The notes under the pieces: generated by a model
What the model was told of the DNA's origin: nothing
The model's input: the letters and a program-made list of their open reading frames with translations, nothing else
Database searches by the model: none
NCBI GenBank assembly: GCA_947561395.2
Contig: OX387191.1
Coordinates: 33,621,439-33,685,438, forward strand
Origin: Buxus sempervirens
Taxonomy: Eukaryota > Streptophyta > Magnoliopsida > Buxales > Buxaceae
Reading direction: 5' to 3'
Length of the DNA: 64,000 nucleotides
Part shown: piece after piece, positions 21,187 through 30,804 of the stretch
How positions within the stretch are numbered: the stretch's first letter is position 1
Layout: every line of letters starts with the position of its first letter
Position numbers and translations under genes: made by a program

Positions 21187-24100
21187 TGTAAAACCCCGAA
21201 TTTTCACCTAATAAATAAATAAATAATAAATAAAAGAAAATATGAGTTAAGTCCTAGTTAAAATAAAAAGTGAAGATTTAGAGGATAATTAATTCAAATG
21301 AGTCCTAAGCTGAAAATAAAGAAAGAATTTTAATGAAATTAGCCTAAAAGAATAAAAGGGTATTTTGGTAATTTTCAGAAAAAGGTAATTAGTAAATAGA
21401 TCATCAAATAATAATTAGAATTAGAAAATAGAAGGAAACAAATTATTTTGACAAGTTAGAAATTAAAAGAAATTAATAAAAGCCTAAAAGTGGGAAAAAT
21501 GGTAATTAGGAGATTTCACGCCTTAATTTGGAGAAAATAAGGTTTTAAGTGATAAAAATATTTAATTAAATATTTTGCACGAAAATAGGTTATAAATATG
21601 AGTTTAGATAATAAGAAACTTAATTAGTATTGTTTAAGTAGAAAAATAGAAGGTGGAGAAAAAGTAGGAATTAAATTAGAAGGATTAGACATTAACTAGA
21701 CCATGGTTGGGTTAGCCCAAATTAAACTAGCCAATTAGGGTTGGAATAGGACTTCTAAAGCCTAGTATAAATAGAAGACTAAGGTTAGACAAGAGGGAAT
21801 TTTCGTGGGTTTCTTATGAAGAGAAAAGAGGGAGAGAAAGGAAGAAGGTTGTTAATGGAGTTATCCGACCAGTCTCTATCAAATCGTGATCGGGGAAAAT
21901 CCGTATGGTGGATCGTCTTCAAATTTGGAGGTTTTGTTCTTCGCTGATAGAACTACAATGTGAACGGTGGAGATTTGAATTAGAGAACTCTAGCTTGGTG
22001 TGGTTGGGAGCAAAAGTCTAGTCCAGAATTAGAAGGTGCAATGGAAGAAGGATTTAGCGTATAAGGCAAGTAGTAACCCTTGGAAAACGTGAGGAACTGC
22101 ATGATTTTGATTTCTGTGATTTCATATGGTTAGAATGGATTAGACGGAATTGTATTTACATGGAATCAAGTCGCTTATATTTTCATGATTTGTATTTTTG
22201 ATGGATTTATCAAATTAATGAAGAAAGTTTAGTTGGATTATGTAAATAAAGGTAGGAGGGTATTTAATTTATAAAAATTACTCTAGAAGGCTATAGGTAT
22301 GTTTTAGAAGGTTTGTAGATTAATTTAGACCAAGAAAACATATAGCAAAGGCCTAAAAATCTGAACCTTTAAAATCTGGAAAATTCTGTTTTATTTTGCA
22401 CGAGCGCCTAGGATTGCCTAGGATCGCCCAGCCCTGTAGAGGTAGGCGCTCTATGCAGAATTTGCAGATTTGGGATTTTGTAATTTTAATAAATGTACAA
22501 TGATTTTTCTGATTAGTTGAGTATGTTAGCATCATTATAAGGACCTAATTAAGGTATAAAAATTATAAAATTAAATTGGAAAGATTAACCAATAAATTGA
22601 AGGTTTCAATGAAAGGTTTGCCTATAAAAGGGTCAAAGGGTATGAATATTGCTAGAAATAATACTAAGGGTACTTATAGCTTATAGACATCTTCTAAACT
22701 CTATTTTAGGTTTGTAGAACATGCTGGAGAAATAAAATACAGAAAATTTTATTAGTAACTAGTTTAGGTGTTAATATAGGAAATTGGATTCTAATAAAAG
22801 GGATTAATCAAAGGAAACTCTAAGTAAGATTTGTTTTACTTTATTTAAGCTTTCAATATGAATATTGGATTCTGGAATTTCATAAACTCTAGTTTCTATC
22901 GAATTTATGATACATGAGCTTTATTCGAATATAATTAAGAAATTGCATATGTTATTCTGAAAAAGGCTTTAATGGAATTCGTAAGGATTGAATCATGGAT
23001 TTCACATGGAATGGAATACTCTGGTATGGATTGGTATGTGGTATGATGTTGTTCTCTTTAATTTTACGGTTGGGTGATACAGCTTCTGTTGTAGAGTTTG
23101 ATACTATCTTTTACGACAGAGATGGGTAATCCTCTGTGTAGAGATGTGTAATCCTTTACGGGTAAAAGTGTGTATGCCTCCTACATTAGCGTGTCCTCCC
23201 GTATGTGGTTTTATCGTGGTTTGTGTCAGTGGGATTAACTGTATATGGATCCATAGTTTTGGCTGGTTAGCTAAGTGGTATTTAGTTTGGGTTGATTTAC
23301 TCCTATATGCAAGCGCGCTTCCCTTTGCAAGTTAGTTTGCTCTGGGAGGGTCCTATGTCTGGAGGGACACCCCGGTGAGCCGCTGGTGATTCCCTGTACA
23401 TGTGGATAAGCGACCACACTCCATGTATTGATTCTGGTGCTGCATGCTGGTGGTATGTCCAACTCTACGGGGTTCGTGCGCAATAAGTCGGTGACTACGG
23501 CTCTTGCCTAAGCTGCGCTGCATGGGGCTTGAGTATCATTAAGTAGCACTGCCCCTAAGCCGCACGGTGGAACAGCATTTAGTCGAGTGTCATCTCAAAT
23601 ACTTATCATCTTTGTGAGTCCTGCAATGGCACGTGTTTTGTCGCTTTTGTCGGTTTTACCTCGTTAACATCAAGTTACTGGTATTTATACATGATCATGT
23701 GTTTCATCGCCTTATTGGTAATTGCCACGAATAACTTGGATTTCTCGTCTTATCGTTGATTAATCGAATACCTCATGAATATTGCTTACATTGGACTGTT
23801 TCAAATTGCATGCACCTGCTACTTGCTGAGATGTAAATCTCACTCCGTTTTCCCCTATTTTTCAGGTTGCTTGGAGAGATCGCGAAGATGGGGTTTTAAT
23901 TTGATGGGTAGAATTATAATTGGTATTAATGCCACATGTTGATTAGATAAATTTTATTGTAAACAGAATTGATATTATTGAATAAAGAATTGTTTTTATT
24001 GGCCACCATAACTCTGATGTAATTAATTTGTAAATTTTAAAATTATTGTGAATCTTGGTTTGTATTTGACCCCAGTTTCGTGGTAACACCTCGGGTTTGG

Positions 24101-24187
24101 TTGTTGAACCGGACTTGGGTTGTTACAGTAGTGAACCGGGTTCGGGTTGGGTGCCGGTTTGCACTGACCCGGGTTCGGGGCGTTACA
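21187..24187 (+). mobile_element. Solo LTR, 3.0 kb (TGTAAAACCCCG family)
   Basis: Begins TGTAAAACCCCGAATTTTC and ends GGGGCGTTACA, flanked by perfect 5-bp duplications ggttt (21182-21186 and 24188-24192). The interior has no coding domains. Near the 3' end gagatgtaaatctcactccg is followed by a tttttcaggt acceptor-like tract (about 23830-23865), the counterpart of the ggatattcgtatctca block in relatives at 10458 and 20790. The last 120 bp carry repeated gaaccgg/gggttcgg motifs. It is inserted in remnants of the older LTR that starts at 13637. Confidence 0.9.
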
Positions 24188-24620
24188 GGTTTGGTGCATG
24201 TTTTTCATAGACTAGGATTATGGGCATAACAGTTATATATGCATGGTGCAACATGTTTTTGTGTTGCACCGTTTTGTATACAGTGCAACACGAAATTGTT
24301 CCAAATGAAAATTCCCGTGAGCTCTCCGTTAAGTACACTTGAACCTCTCTCTCTATAAGCCCTAATTTGCCAGATTTGCCCCCGAAATTTCTCCTAATTC
24401 CCTCCAATTCAAGTTTAAAACAAAATTGGAAGAATCTAGACTTCATTTTGTGTATACTCTTGTGACATTTTTGTCCCTCTATTTACCTATAAATCTAGGG
24501 CTTTAGCTCATTAATAATGGGAATTCTAGAGATTGAAGGCTCTTTCTCAAGGAGGGGAGACTTGCACATCCAAGTATTCTAAAACGTGCAATCACAGTTA
24601 CAAGTAATACTATAAGGCTG
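24188..24620 (+). mobile_element. Continuation of the old LTR: palindromes and TATA box
   Basis: After the solo LTR the sequence resumes with overlapping palindromes: arms GGTGCAACA/TGTTGCACC at 24245-24270 and GTGTTGCAC/GTGCAACAC at 24261-24291. ACCTATAAATC follows near 24497, about 200 bp downstream, and then a leader-like segment. This U3-then-TATA order matches the LTR start at 13637, so both are taken as one LTR split by later insertions. The downstream limit is unclear. Confidence 0.5.
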
Positions 24621-25439
24621 TGATGTTGAGAAAGCTAAAGATCTTGCTGAAGCTTGACTTCAGAGCTTCGCTAACCCAAGCACCAAGCGAGGGTTATCAA
24701 CCATGGTTTACTAAAAATTCAAACAAAGATGTCAAAACCTAAGGGCCTCAGGAAGTAAGCAAAGGTTGTACACCCAAGTATCCTCAAAAGTGCAATAATG
24801 GTTATAAGATATGCTAATAAGGCACTGGCAAGGTTGAAAAGAGATTGTGGCATGAACTTGAAATCTTCAATAAAAATTCTAAACATAAAAATTGGAGAGA
24901 AAGGAAAAGAAAAAAAGGACAATGAACTTACATTAAAGTTTGGCACAATTTTTCCCATAAAATAACAGGTCTTTTTGTTGCATAACTACTTTTGTATTAC
25001 TACAAAAATCAAGAGGAGAAAAATAATTAAAAGAAAAAAAGAATGGAAAGAGATGGGAATGAAAGCAAGAGAAGGGCATGGTATCTATTTAGATGGGTTT
25101 GTAATACTCGATGAGGAGCTCAAGAGTCATGGTATCACATGGTGATTAATGTGGTTATTCCATGCATACACCATATATAACAATGATGTTTGGAACTGCC
25201 ATGGGTAATCGATGTCTAACACACACATGGGTGATAATGCTAAAATTCGCCTCGCAAGCTTTCATGGTTTGGCAGTTAGAAAAAAAAGGGAGGGGCTTTT
25301 AATAATAACTTGCATATATCAAATCATGAGGTAATGATGATTATGCCTTTAACATTGAAAACAAAAGGGATAGGTTGCGTGATGATTAACGAGACACCAA
25401 GTCTTTTGTTTGCAGATATCTCTGGAGTAGATAATTATA
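24621..25439. other. Unassigned, weak internal duplication only
   Basis: Two diverged copies of a ~75-bp segment (start about 24556, ttgcacatccaagtattct; and about 24762, ttgtacacccaagtatcct) lie about 205 bp apart, pointing to an old duplication in an LTR leader. The rest to 25439 is AT-rich with no recognised domain. Confidence 0.4.
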
Positions 25440-26220
25440 AAGAATTTGGAAATACCTCCAGGATTTATAAATGGATGTATTGATTTTGGTAACAAAGAAA
25501 GCACCTATATTAGAGAAAGATGGCCACTCAAACCATTGGACTCTCTTCTTCCCAATAATCAGGCCCCAAGTGAATTCAAGATTCAAATCCTCAAGAACCT
25601 AGAACAACCCAGCATGCCTTTGGAAATGAACAACACAAGCAACAAATGGTTGAAGGTAGAAGTTTAGGTATTGTTCCTATTCAGAAATATCTCGGCATCC
25701 ATTTCTTAGAAGCTAGGATTAAAAGGGCCTTTATGGGAAGTAAAGAAACCTTCAATGGCCGCCAGTGATTATCAAAAGAATACAAGAAAGTGCAAAGAGA
25801 AGTGGGAGAACATTAATAAGTGCTTCAAAAAAATCCAAAAAAAAAAGTGCAAAGAAACGACTTTGTCATTCAAGACAAATTCATCCTCTTATATACGTCC
25901 ATAACTTGATTCAGTTTTATAGGTTCTTTTCCTATTTATCTTCCTTTGATAAGCTTCATGATTTCCTAGACTGAAAGATGGATTGGAATGTTTATTATTG
26001 GGACCATGGCAAGCAATTACGGATATACGAAAGATGATCCGCACGGGTTTGCTTATGAAGAAAAGGCATAATAAGAACTCTGAAATTGAAGTCTCATGGC
26101 AATGTCAGTGTTTTAATGGAAGACTATGGGTGAAGACATTTACCAAGAGAATGAGAGTTCAAATAAAGATAATGCAAATAATGACAATGAATCATGGTAT
26201 ATTGTAGACATAAAAAGGGG
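25440..26220 (+). pseudogene. Trihelix (GT-2-like) transcription factor pseudogene fragment
   Basis: A frame at 25790-25850 reads NTRKCKEKWENINKCFKK, closely resembling the third helix of the plant trihelix DNA-binding domain (R-KCKEKWENINKYFKK). Upstream in shifted frames NKWLKVEV (about 25640) and KGPLWE (about 25720-25735) correspond to the first helix (RWPK-EV-AL) and the GPLWEEIS block. Downstream, a degraded CPYFHQLD-LY-like stretch (about 25890-25920) and an acidic, Asn-rich tail (NESSNKDNANNDNESW, about 26150-26205) fit the GT-2 layout. Several frameshifts and stops make it non-functional. Trihelix factors are nuclear, plant-specific regulators that bind GT elements. Confidence 0.6.
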
Positions 26221-26620
26221 GTATAAGGAGATAAATTAAAAAGAGAAGATGAAAGAAAAATATATTGCTTCTGTGATCACTTTCCAACATGTCCTATCTT
26301 TGTCTTTATATTTGAATAAAGGCCTTATACATATGATGGTCTTCTTTTATAAGCTAAAGAGTCTTATTTTAAGAGAGTTCCAATTTAACTGGAATAAGGG
26401 AATCTAGTTTGATAAAGCAAGGAGAAAGTTCAATTTTAACATAAATAAGACTTCACATGTTGCAGTTTTCTAAGCTATTTGGGTTAATATAGAAGAACAA
26501 CGAATTTGTGGTATCTTCCTTAATCCCATAAATAAGGCATGTTGGATAAAAAATGTACTGTAAGTATGAGATGTAAGTGTTAGCTTCACATCCTCTCATC
26601 TGCCCTCCCTTTTGTGGTAT
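26221..26620. other. Unassigned, possible 3' flank of the trihelix pseudogene
   Basis: AT-rich, no reading frame recognised. Its place directly after the acidic C-terminal tail makes a former 3' untranslated region possible. Confidence 0.3.
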
Positions 26621-26626
26621 CTTCAT

Positions 26627-27709
26627 GGGTTGATATCGTCGACCGCGATATTATGCAGCGGAAGCTACTGCTCCCATCATATGCTGCCGCGTGGATTGCA
26701 TACGTAAGCTGCTGCTCACGTCAGCGGGACCGCGTCAATGCCTTTTTTTTGCCTTTTTATCTTCGTTAAATAAACACCTTTCGCTTTCCTTCCATTACTT
26801 GCGTTCCGGCACGGAAGATGATGACCGCCGGAGATGAAAGCTCTCTTGCCAAAGATTGCAAAGAACGAACTCGAACTCGGAATCTAGCTACAAGCAAATT
26901 AATTTCCATTACAGAAGAGATTTGGACGATGGGTGTGCCCTTCAACACGGCCTCCACGGTGGCTTGGCAAAGCTGCTAGCATCCAGACCAGAGAAACCCA
27001 ACGGAGCCGTAGATGGGATTAATGAGACTCGATCCTAGAAGCTGGAGAGAATCGTAGACGAGCTTCTCAACCTCAACAAGATTAAAAGGCGCGATTATGC
27101 GGTCCTCTTCAGAATTAAATTGAGATTTAAGAAGTACGAACCGGCAATCTCCGGCCTTCAGTCATCCGCCTCTGCATCGACGAAAGGGGAGTCTAGGGCA
27201 ACCGATTCAAAGGCCGCAGAAAAGACGGCGTTGCGATAATAAGCTCGATAAGTTCGATGCAATGGCGATGATCAAGATAGTCAAGGAAGTTAGTTCATGG
27301 ACTTGGGTTGAAGGAACCAAAGGATTTGGTGGAGAAGGCGCCGGTTATTTTGGAATGAATTTTTTTATTTTTTGTTTTTCTTTTCTCCACTCTCTTAAAT
27401 GTAGAACAATGTTTCTTTGGTTAACACGAAATGGACTTCCCGCAGTTCCTTCTCTGCAACATTTGACAGGAGAGGCAGGAGACGCGCTTTCATCTAAGGC
27501 GGCCGTCGTCATCTTCTTTTCTGGTATCGGAACGCAGGTGATGGAAGCTTTAGGAGAACGCGAAATGGGTTTCTCTGCATTTGAATTTAACGGAGATAAA
27601 ACGGAGGCATTAACGCCTTCTCGCTAACTTGGTTACGTGCTCCACACGGCAGCATATGATAGGAGCGGCAGCTTCCGCTGCATAATATCGCGGTCGACGA
27701 TATCAACCC
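26627..27709. mobile_element. Pack-type TIR transposon with captured ribosomal protein gene fragment
   Basis: Nearly identical inverted ends of about 70 bp: GGGTTGATATCGTCGACCGC on the left and its complement on the right, then GATATTATGCAGCGGAAGCT and a catatgctgccg block. Weaker inverted similarity reaches about 200 bp inward, for example the GGAACGCA-GT-ATGGAAG block at about 26785-26815 (minus) and 27530-27550 (plus). The flanks carry a 6-bp direct repeat cttcat (26621-26626 and 27710-27715). Each TIR contains a short palindrome ATATCG...CGATAT. Two opposed open frames (26766-26957 and 27262-27627) are the TIR interior read from each side. The middle holds a bL12 fragment. Long TIRs and gene capture suggest a Mutator-like element, but a 6-bp repeat is not diagnostic. 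Confidence 0.75.
27039..27347 (+). pseudogene. Fragment of a bacterial-type ribosomal protein L7/L12 gene (bL12)
   Basis: Mixed frames read KLERIVDELLNLNKIKRRDY, AVLFRIKLRFKKY, DSKAAEKTA, KLDKFDAMAMIKIVKEV, and finally (with single-base shifts) DLGLKE and KDLVEKAPVIL. This is the order of bL12: N-terminal dimerisation helices, an Ala/Ser-rich hinge, then the C-terminal domain with its K-V-IKEVR...DLGLKEAK-LVE-AP motif. bL12 forms the ribosomal stalk that recruits translation factors; the N-terminal wording is that of plant organellar, probably mitochondrial, forms. Internal stops (27036-27038, 27236-27242 region) and frameshifts show it is dead. It lies wholly between the two TIRs, which implies capture. 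Confidence 0.7.
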
Positions 27710-27763
27710 CTTCATTAATGTTACCCGATAGGATTCCTATCTCCACATATTTTTTTAGGTATA

Positions 27764-28348
27764 ATGGCATCAAATAATAAGTGGACAGAAGATGATTCAA
27801 AAGGTGATAAGGGTTCAAGGAAGACAACCAGCCACAATAGTTGGGAAGATGAGTGGAGATATAAGAGAACTAACTGCAAATGTAAAAGAAAGAAGGCAGT
27901 AATAAGAGTATCAGAGACTCATACCAATCCGAATAAATTGTTTTATATGTATGCAAGAAAGGTCATGGTAAGTAGATACATCTTGTTAGGATTGAATATA
28001 ATACTTTCTAAAAATAACTTTTTATTTGATGGGTGCAAGTTCAAGTCCACCTTGTGATGTCTTTCAATGGTGTTGCTCTTTGTCAGCCAGTATTGGTATT
28101 GATTTCAAAGATGGAAGCACAAGTCCAAGTAAGGTAAATAATACTTGGAGCAGTGTCAAGATATCCACATGGCAAGATCAATGAAAGATATTATCTTGCA
28201 ATTGAACGAGGTTGATAAGCTAGTGCATGAGTTGAAGGTTCTCAAGACACAAATGTTGGGTCTCCACAAACAAATAGATGGCCTAAAATTACTTCTAATT
28301 GTAGAAATTATACTACCTGTAGCTCTAGTTATTTGGAAACTTATTTAG
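27764..28348 (+). pseudogene. GRF-type zinc finger gene remnant with coiled coil and TM tail
   Basis: The first segment ends CKCKRKKAVIRVSETHTNPN then KLFYMYARK, resembling the GRF zinc finger (C-C...A-RTS-T--NPGR-FY-C). The Cys usually found in the FYGC position is Tyr here. A GTAAGT donor follows near 27967. After an intron-like gap CDVFQWC supplies the end of the finger (about 28050-28075). The last segment (28145-28348), in another frame, encodes a Leu-rich coiled coil and a C-terminal hydrophobic stretch (LLLIVEIILPVALVIWKLI). Plant GRF proteins of this layout are common and mostly uncharacterised. The lost Cys and the frameshift argue for a pseudogene. The next LTR is inserted immediately after its TAG stop. 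Confidence 0.6.
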
Positions 28349-30613
28349 TGTGCGCACCTAAAAAATCCTGGATCCTAGATCGCACACCGGGCGCACCTTT
28401 GGTGCGTGCCTCGGGACATTCGGAGTCGCCACTGCCTGAGAGTGCAGGCAGACACGGTTTTGCCCTAATCGGGTCTAAGTCTGGTCTGCGGCTTTTCAGA
28501 GTTCTAGCTAAGTCCTCGGTTACGATCCGGGGAAGTCCTAAAGACACCCCGGTCCGCCCCGCCGGTTTGACGGGTCCCTCGGGTCTCCCTGGTTTTTGAG
28601 TCTGTTTCACCCTTCCTAAACTAGCATGCTGTTCTGTTAGGTCTGGCGGGGCCCGTTGGAAGTGTGGGTCCCTTTTTATTTGATTTTATCTTTTTATTTA
28701 TTTAAGTGAAGTGGGTCGGACCCGGGTCCCGTTGGAAGACCCGTGGGTTGCCATGGTTGGGCCTTGGGCCCAGTTGGGTTATTGGGTAACCCATTTGGTT
28801 ATTTACTTAAACTATTTACAGATGCCAATGGGCTTAGTGGGCTTGGATTTGGCCCATTAGCCAAGGGTCAAAGGGCCTGGACCTGTTTGTTGAAAACAGG
28901 CCTGGTATAGGCCAGTCTAAGGTGGACCACTCACAAGTGGGCCCAGGGTGGTCTTGGTGGGCCCATGGTCCAAAAATGGGCTAAAGATAGCCCAAGATAC
29001 TTAAGGGACTGGTTCAGACCGGTTCAAGTCGAATCAAGTTCAACCGGACCGAAAATTAAATTTTTTACATTATTTTTACATTTGCCCGTCTTTGTTATAC
29101 GGTCCACCCTTGCCCATGAATAGAATACGGTTTGGGCTGCCCGTGAAGAATCCACGGTCCTCACCGGACCGCTCTGAGTTTACGGGCGCGGCTTGTTTCA
29201 CATGTTTGCTGCTGAGATGGTTCTGGCTCCTTCAATGTATTGCACTTTCTTCTCTTGGTCCAAATGATCACTTTTTCCCTTCTCTTGTTCTTTGAGTAAG
29301 CAAAGTCCTTATGGTTTGTCCACCATCAATTCTTAGGAATAGGGAAGGGGTAATTTACAAGGGATATTAGAAATTCATAAAGGGACTTCAATCTTCTTCA
29401 CATAATGGTGATGAAATGGGTTCAAGTTTTCCCTTTTTGAGGCATTTAGGATAATCCTTTGTTATCACCTCCCCTTTTTGCATGAGAAGGATTACTTTTG
29501 CATGCAATTCAAATTGTTTGATTGATGTTTTGGTCCTCCGAAGATTTGAGCAGCACTTCCGCGTCCTCCTGGAATTCTTAAAATGGTATGGAAAGGGTTT
29601 GGTTAGGTTCTTTAATCTAAGAAGATTGAAAGGTCAAAATTTAGACAAGGTTTTGGGTGTTTGGGCATGGTTTTAGGACATAGGGGCAATTTGGGCATTA
29701 AGTGTAGGTATTGGGGTGGGATGGAAGTTGGGCAGAGGTTTGCCATGGTTAATACTTAGACAAAGAGGGGAGAGGCCGGAGAGAAAGCTTGTTCAAATGA
29801 GGGGGGTGGCCTCTCTATTTATAGGCAAAATTTCCGTGCCCGTATTTGAAATACGGGCATGCCTTGCCCGTACTTCAAGTACGGGCGTGTCTTGCCCGTA
29901 ATTCAAATACGGGCGAAAAAACGCACATGTGCGAATCTCGCGAATCGGCCGTACAGGACGCGTGTCCCGCCGTACAGCGACGCGTGTCTTCTACCAGAAT
30001 CTTGCCCGTATTTCAAATACGGGCATGCCCTGCCCGTAATTCAAATACGGTCCAGCACGTTTTTAAAATGTTTGGATTTCAAACCTTTATTTAATTTGGT
30101 TTTTTGCAAGATTCTTATTCGATTTTTCGATTATTTTATTAAAAAAGCGAGATTCTCTTTATTAAAATATTATTAAACACATTTATCTTATTTATTTTAT
30201 TGGTTTATTCCATTTTTGCTGCCTTTTTTGCCACATGGGCAGTTTTTCTGAAACTTCAACTGCTCATAACTTCTTCATCCGGTGTCCGATTTCAGCAAAC
30301 TTAGTGTCGTTGGAACCGGTTCGGAACCACCTGTCCACTGGGGTCAAGTTTGGCAGCTGAATTGGGGTCGAGCAAAAATTCAACTTTTTGCTCCCCAAAA
30401 GTTTGACCAGCTCATATCTTTCTCATGTGGACTCCGATTCTAGCAAATTCAGTTGCGTTGGAATCGTGTCGAAACGCTCTTTTCAATGAGATGAAGTTTG
30501 ATGGCCAAATTTACTTGAATCAAAAAGTCAATTTTTGACCCCCTTAGGGTTTGACTTTTAGTTTGACTTTTCATTTTTCTTTATTTTGAGGGTGCAAAAA
30601 TCAGGTGTCTACA
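28349..30613 (-). mobile_element. Solo LTR with 28-bp-period palindromes, minus orientation
   Basis: Minus-strand start TGTAGACACCTGATTTTTGC (30613), end ...AGGTGCGCACA (28349). Flanks tttag (28344-28348) and tctag (30614-30618) are a 5-bp duplication with one mismatch. Length 2265 bp. The TATA box is at 29814-29824 (minus, CTATAAATAGAG), palindromes lie directly upstream at 29838-30052, and a TGGCGACTCC motif (28422-28431, minus) is 73 bp before the 3' end. Same family as 16345-18606 and 44208-48127. Open frames within it are palindromic or low-complexity shadows. Confidence 0.85.
29838..30052 (-). repeat. 21-bp palindromes at 28-bp spacing
   Basis: Units at 29838-29858, 29866-29886 and 29894-29914 (period 28), then a 12-bp perfect palindrome cgcacatgtgcg beginning at the next 28-bp step (29922), and two more units at 30004-30024 and 30032-30052. 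Arms are GCCCGTAT/ATACGGGC, in one unit GCCCGTAC/GTACGGGC, a paired change. Spacers are 7 bp. The array starts 14 bp from the TATA box. Confidence 0.85.
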
Positions 30614-30804
30614 TCTAGTTTGAAAAAAAAGCATTGAGTTTCTGAAATATGTAGGTCAGTTTTTCTCTATTTATTTTTATCGGGAAGTTATGTTGCTTGC
30701 ATAGAAAACCGCCTTAATTTGGTGACGAAGTCTTTGATTTTAAGGACTTTATTTGCAAGATGATTTATATGTTAAGGTGTATTAATATACATAGGTACTT
30801 TCAC

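Noticed and set aside
26766-27627. Two opposed ORFs as separate genes (26766-26957 minus, 27262-27627 plus)
   Set aside because: They encode similar peptides because they read the same inverted repeat from either end; neither is a gene.
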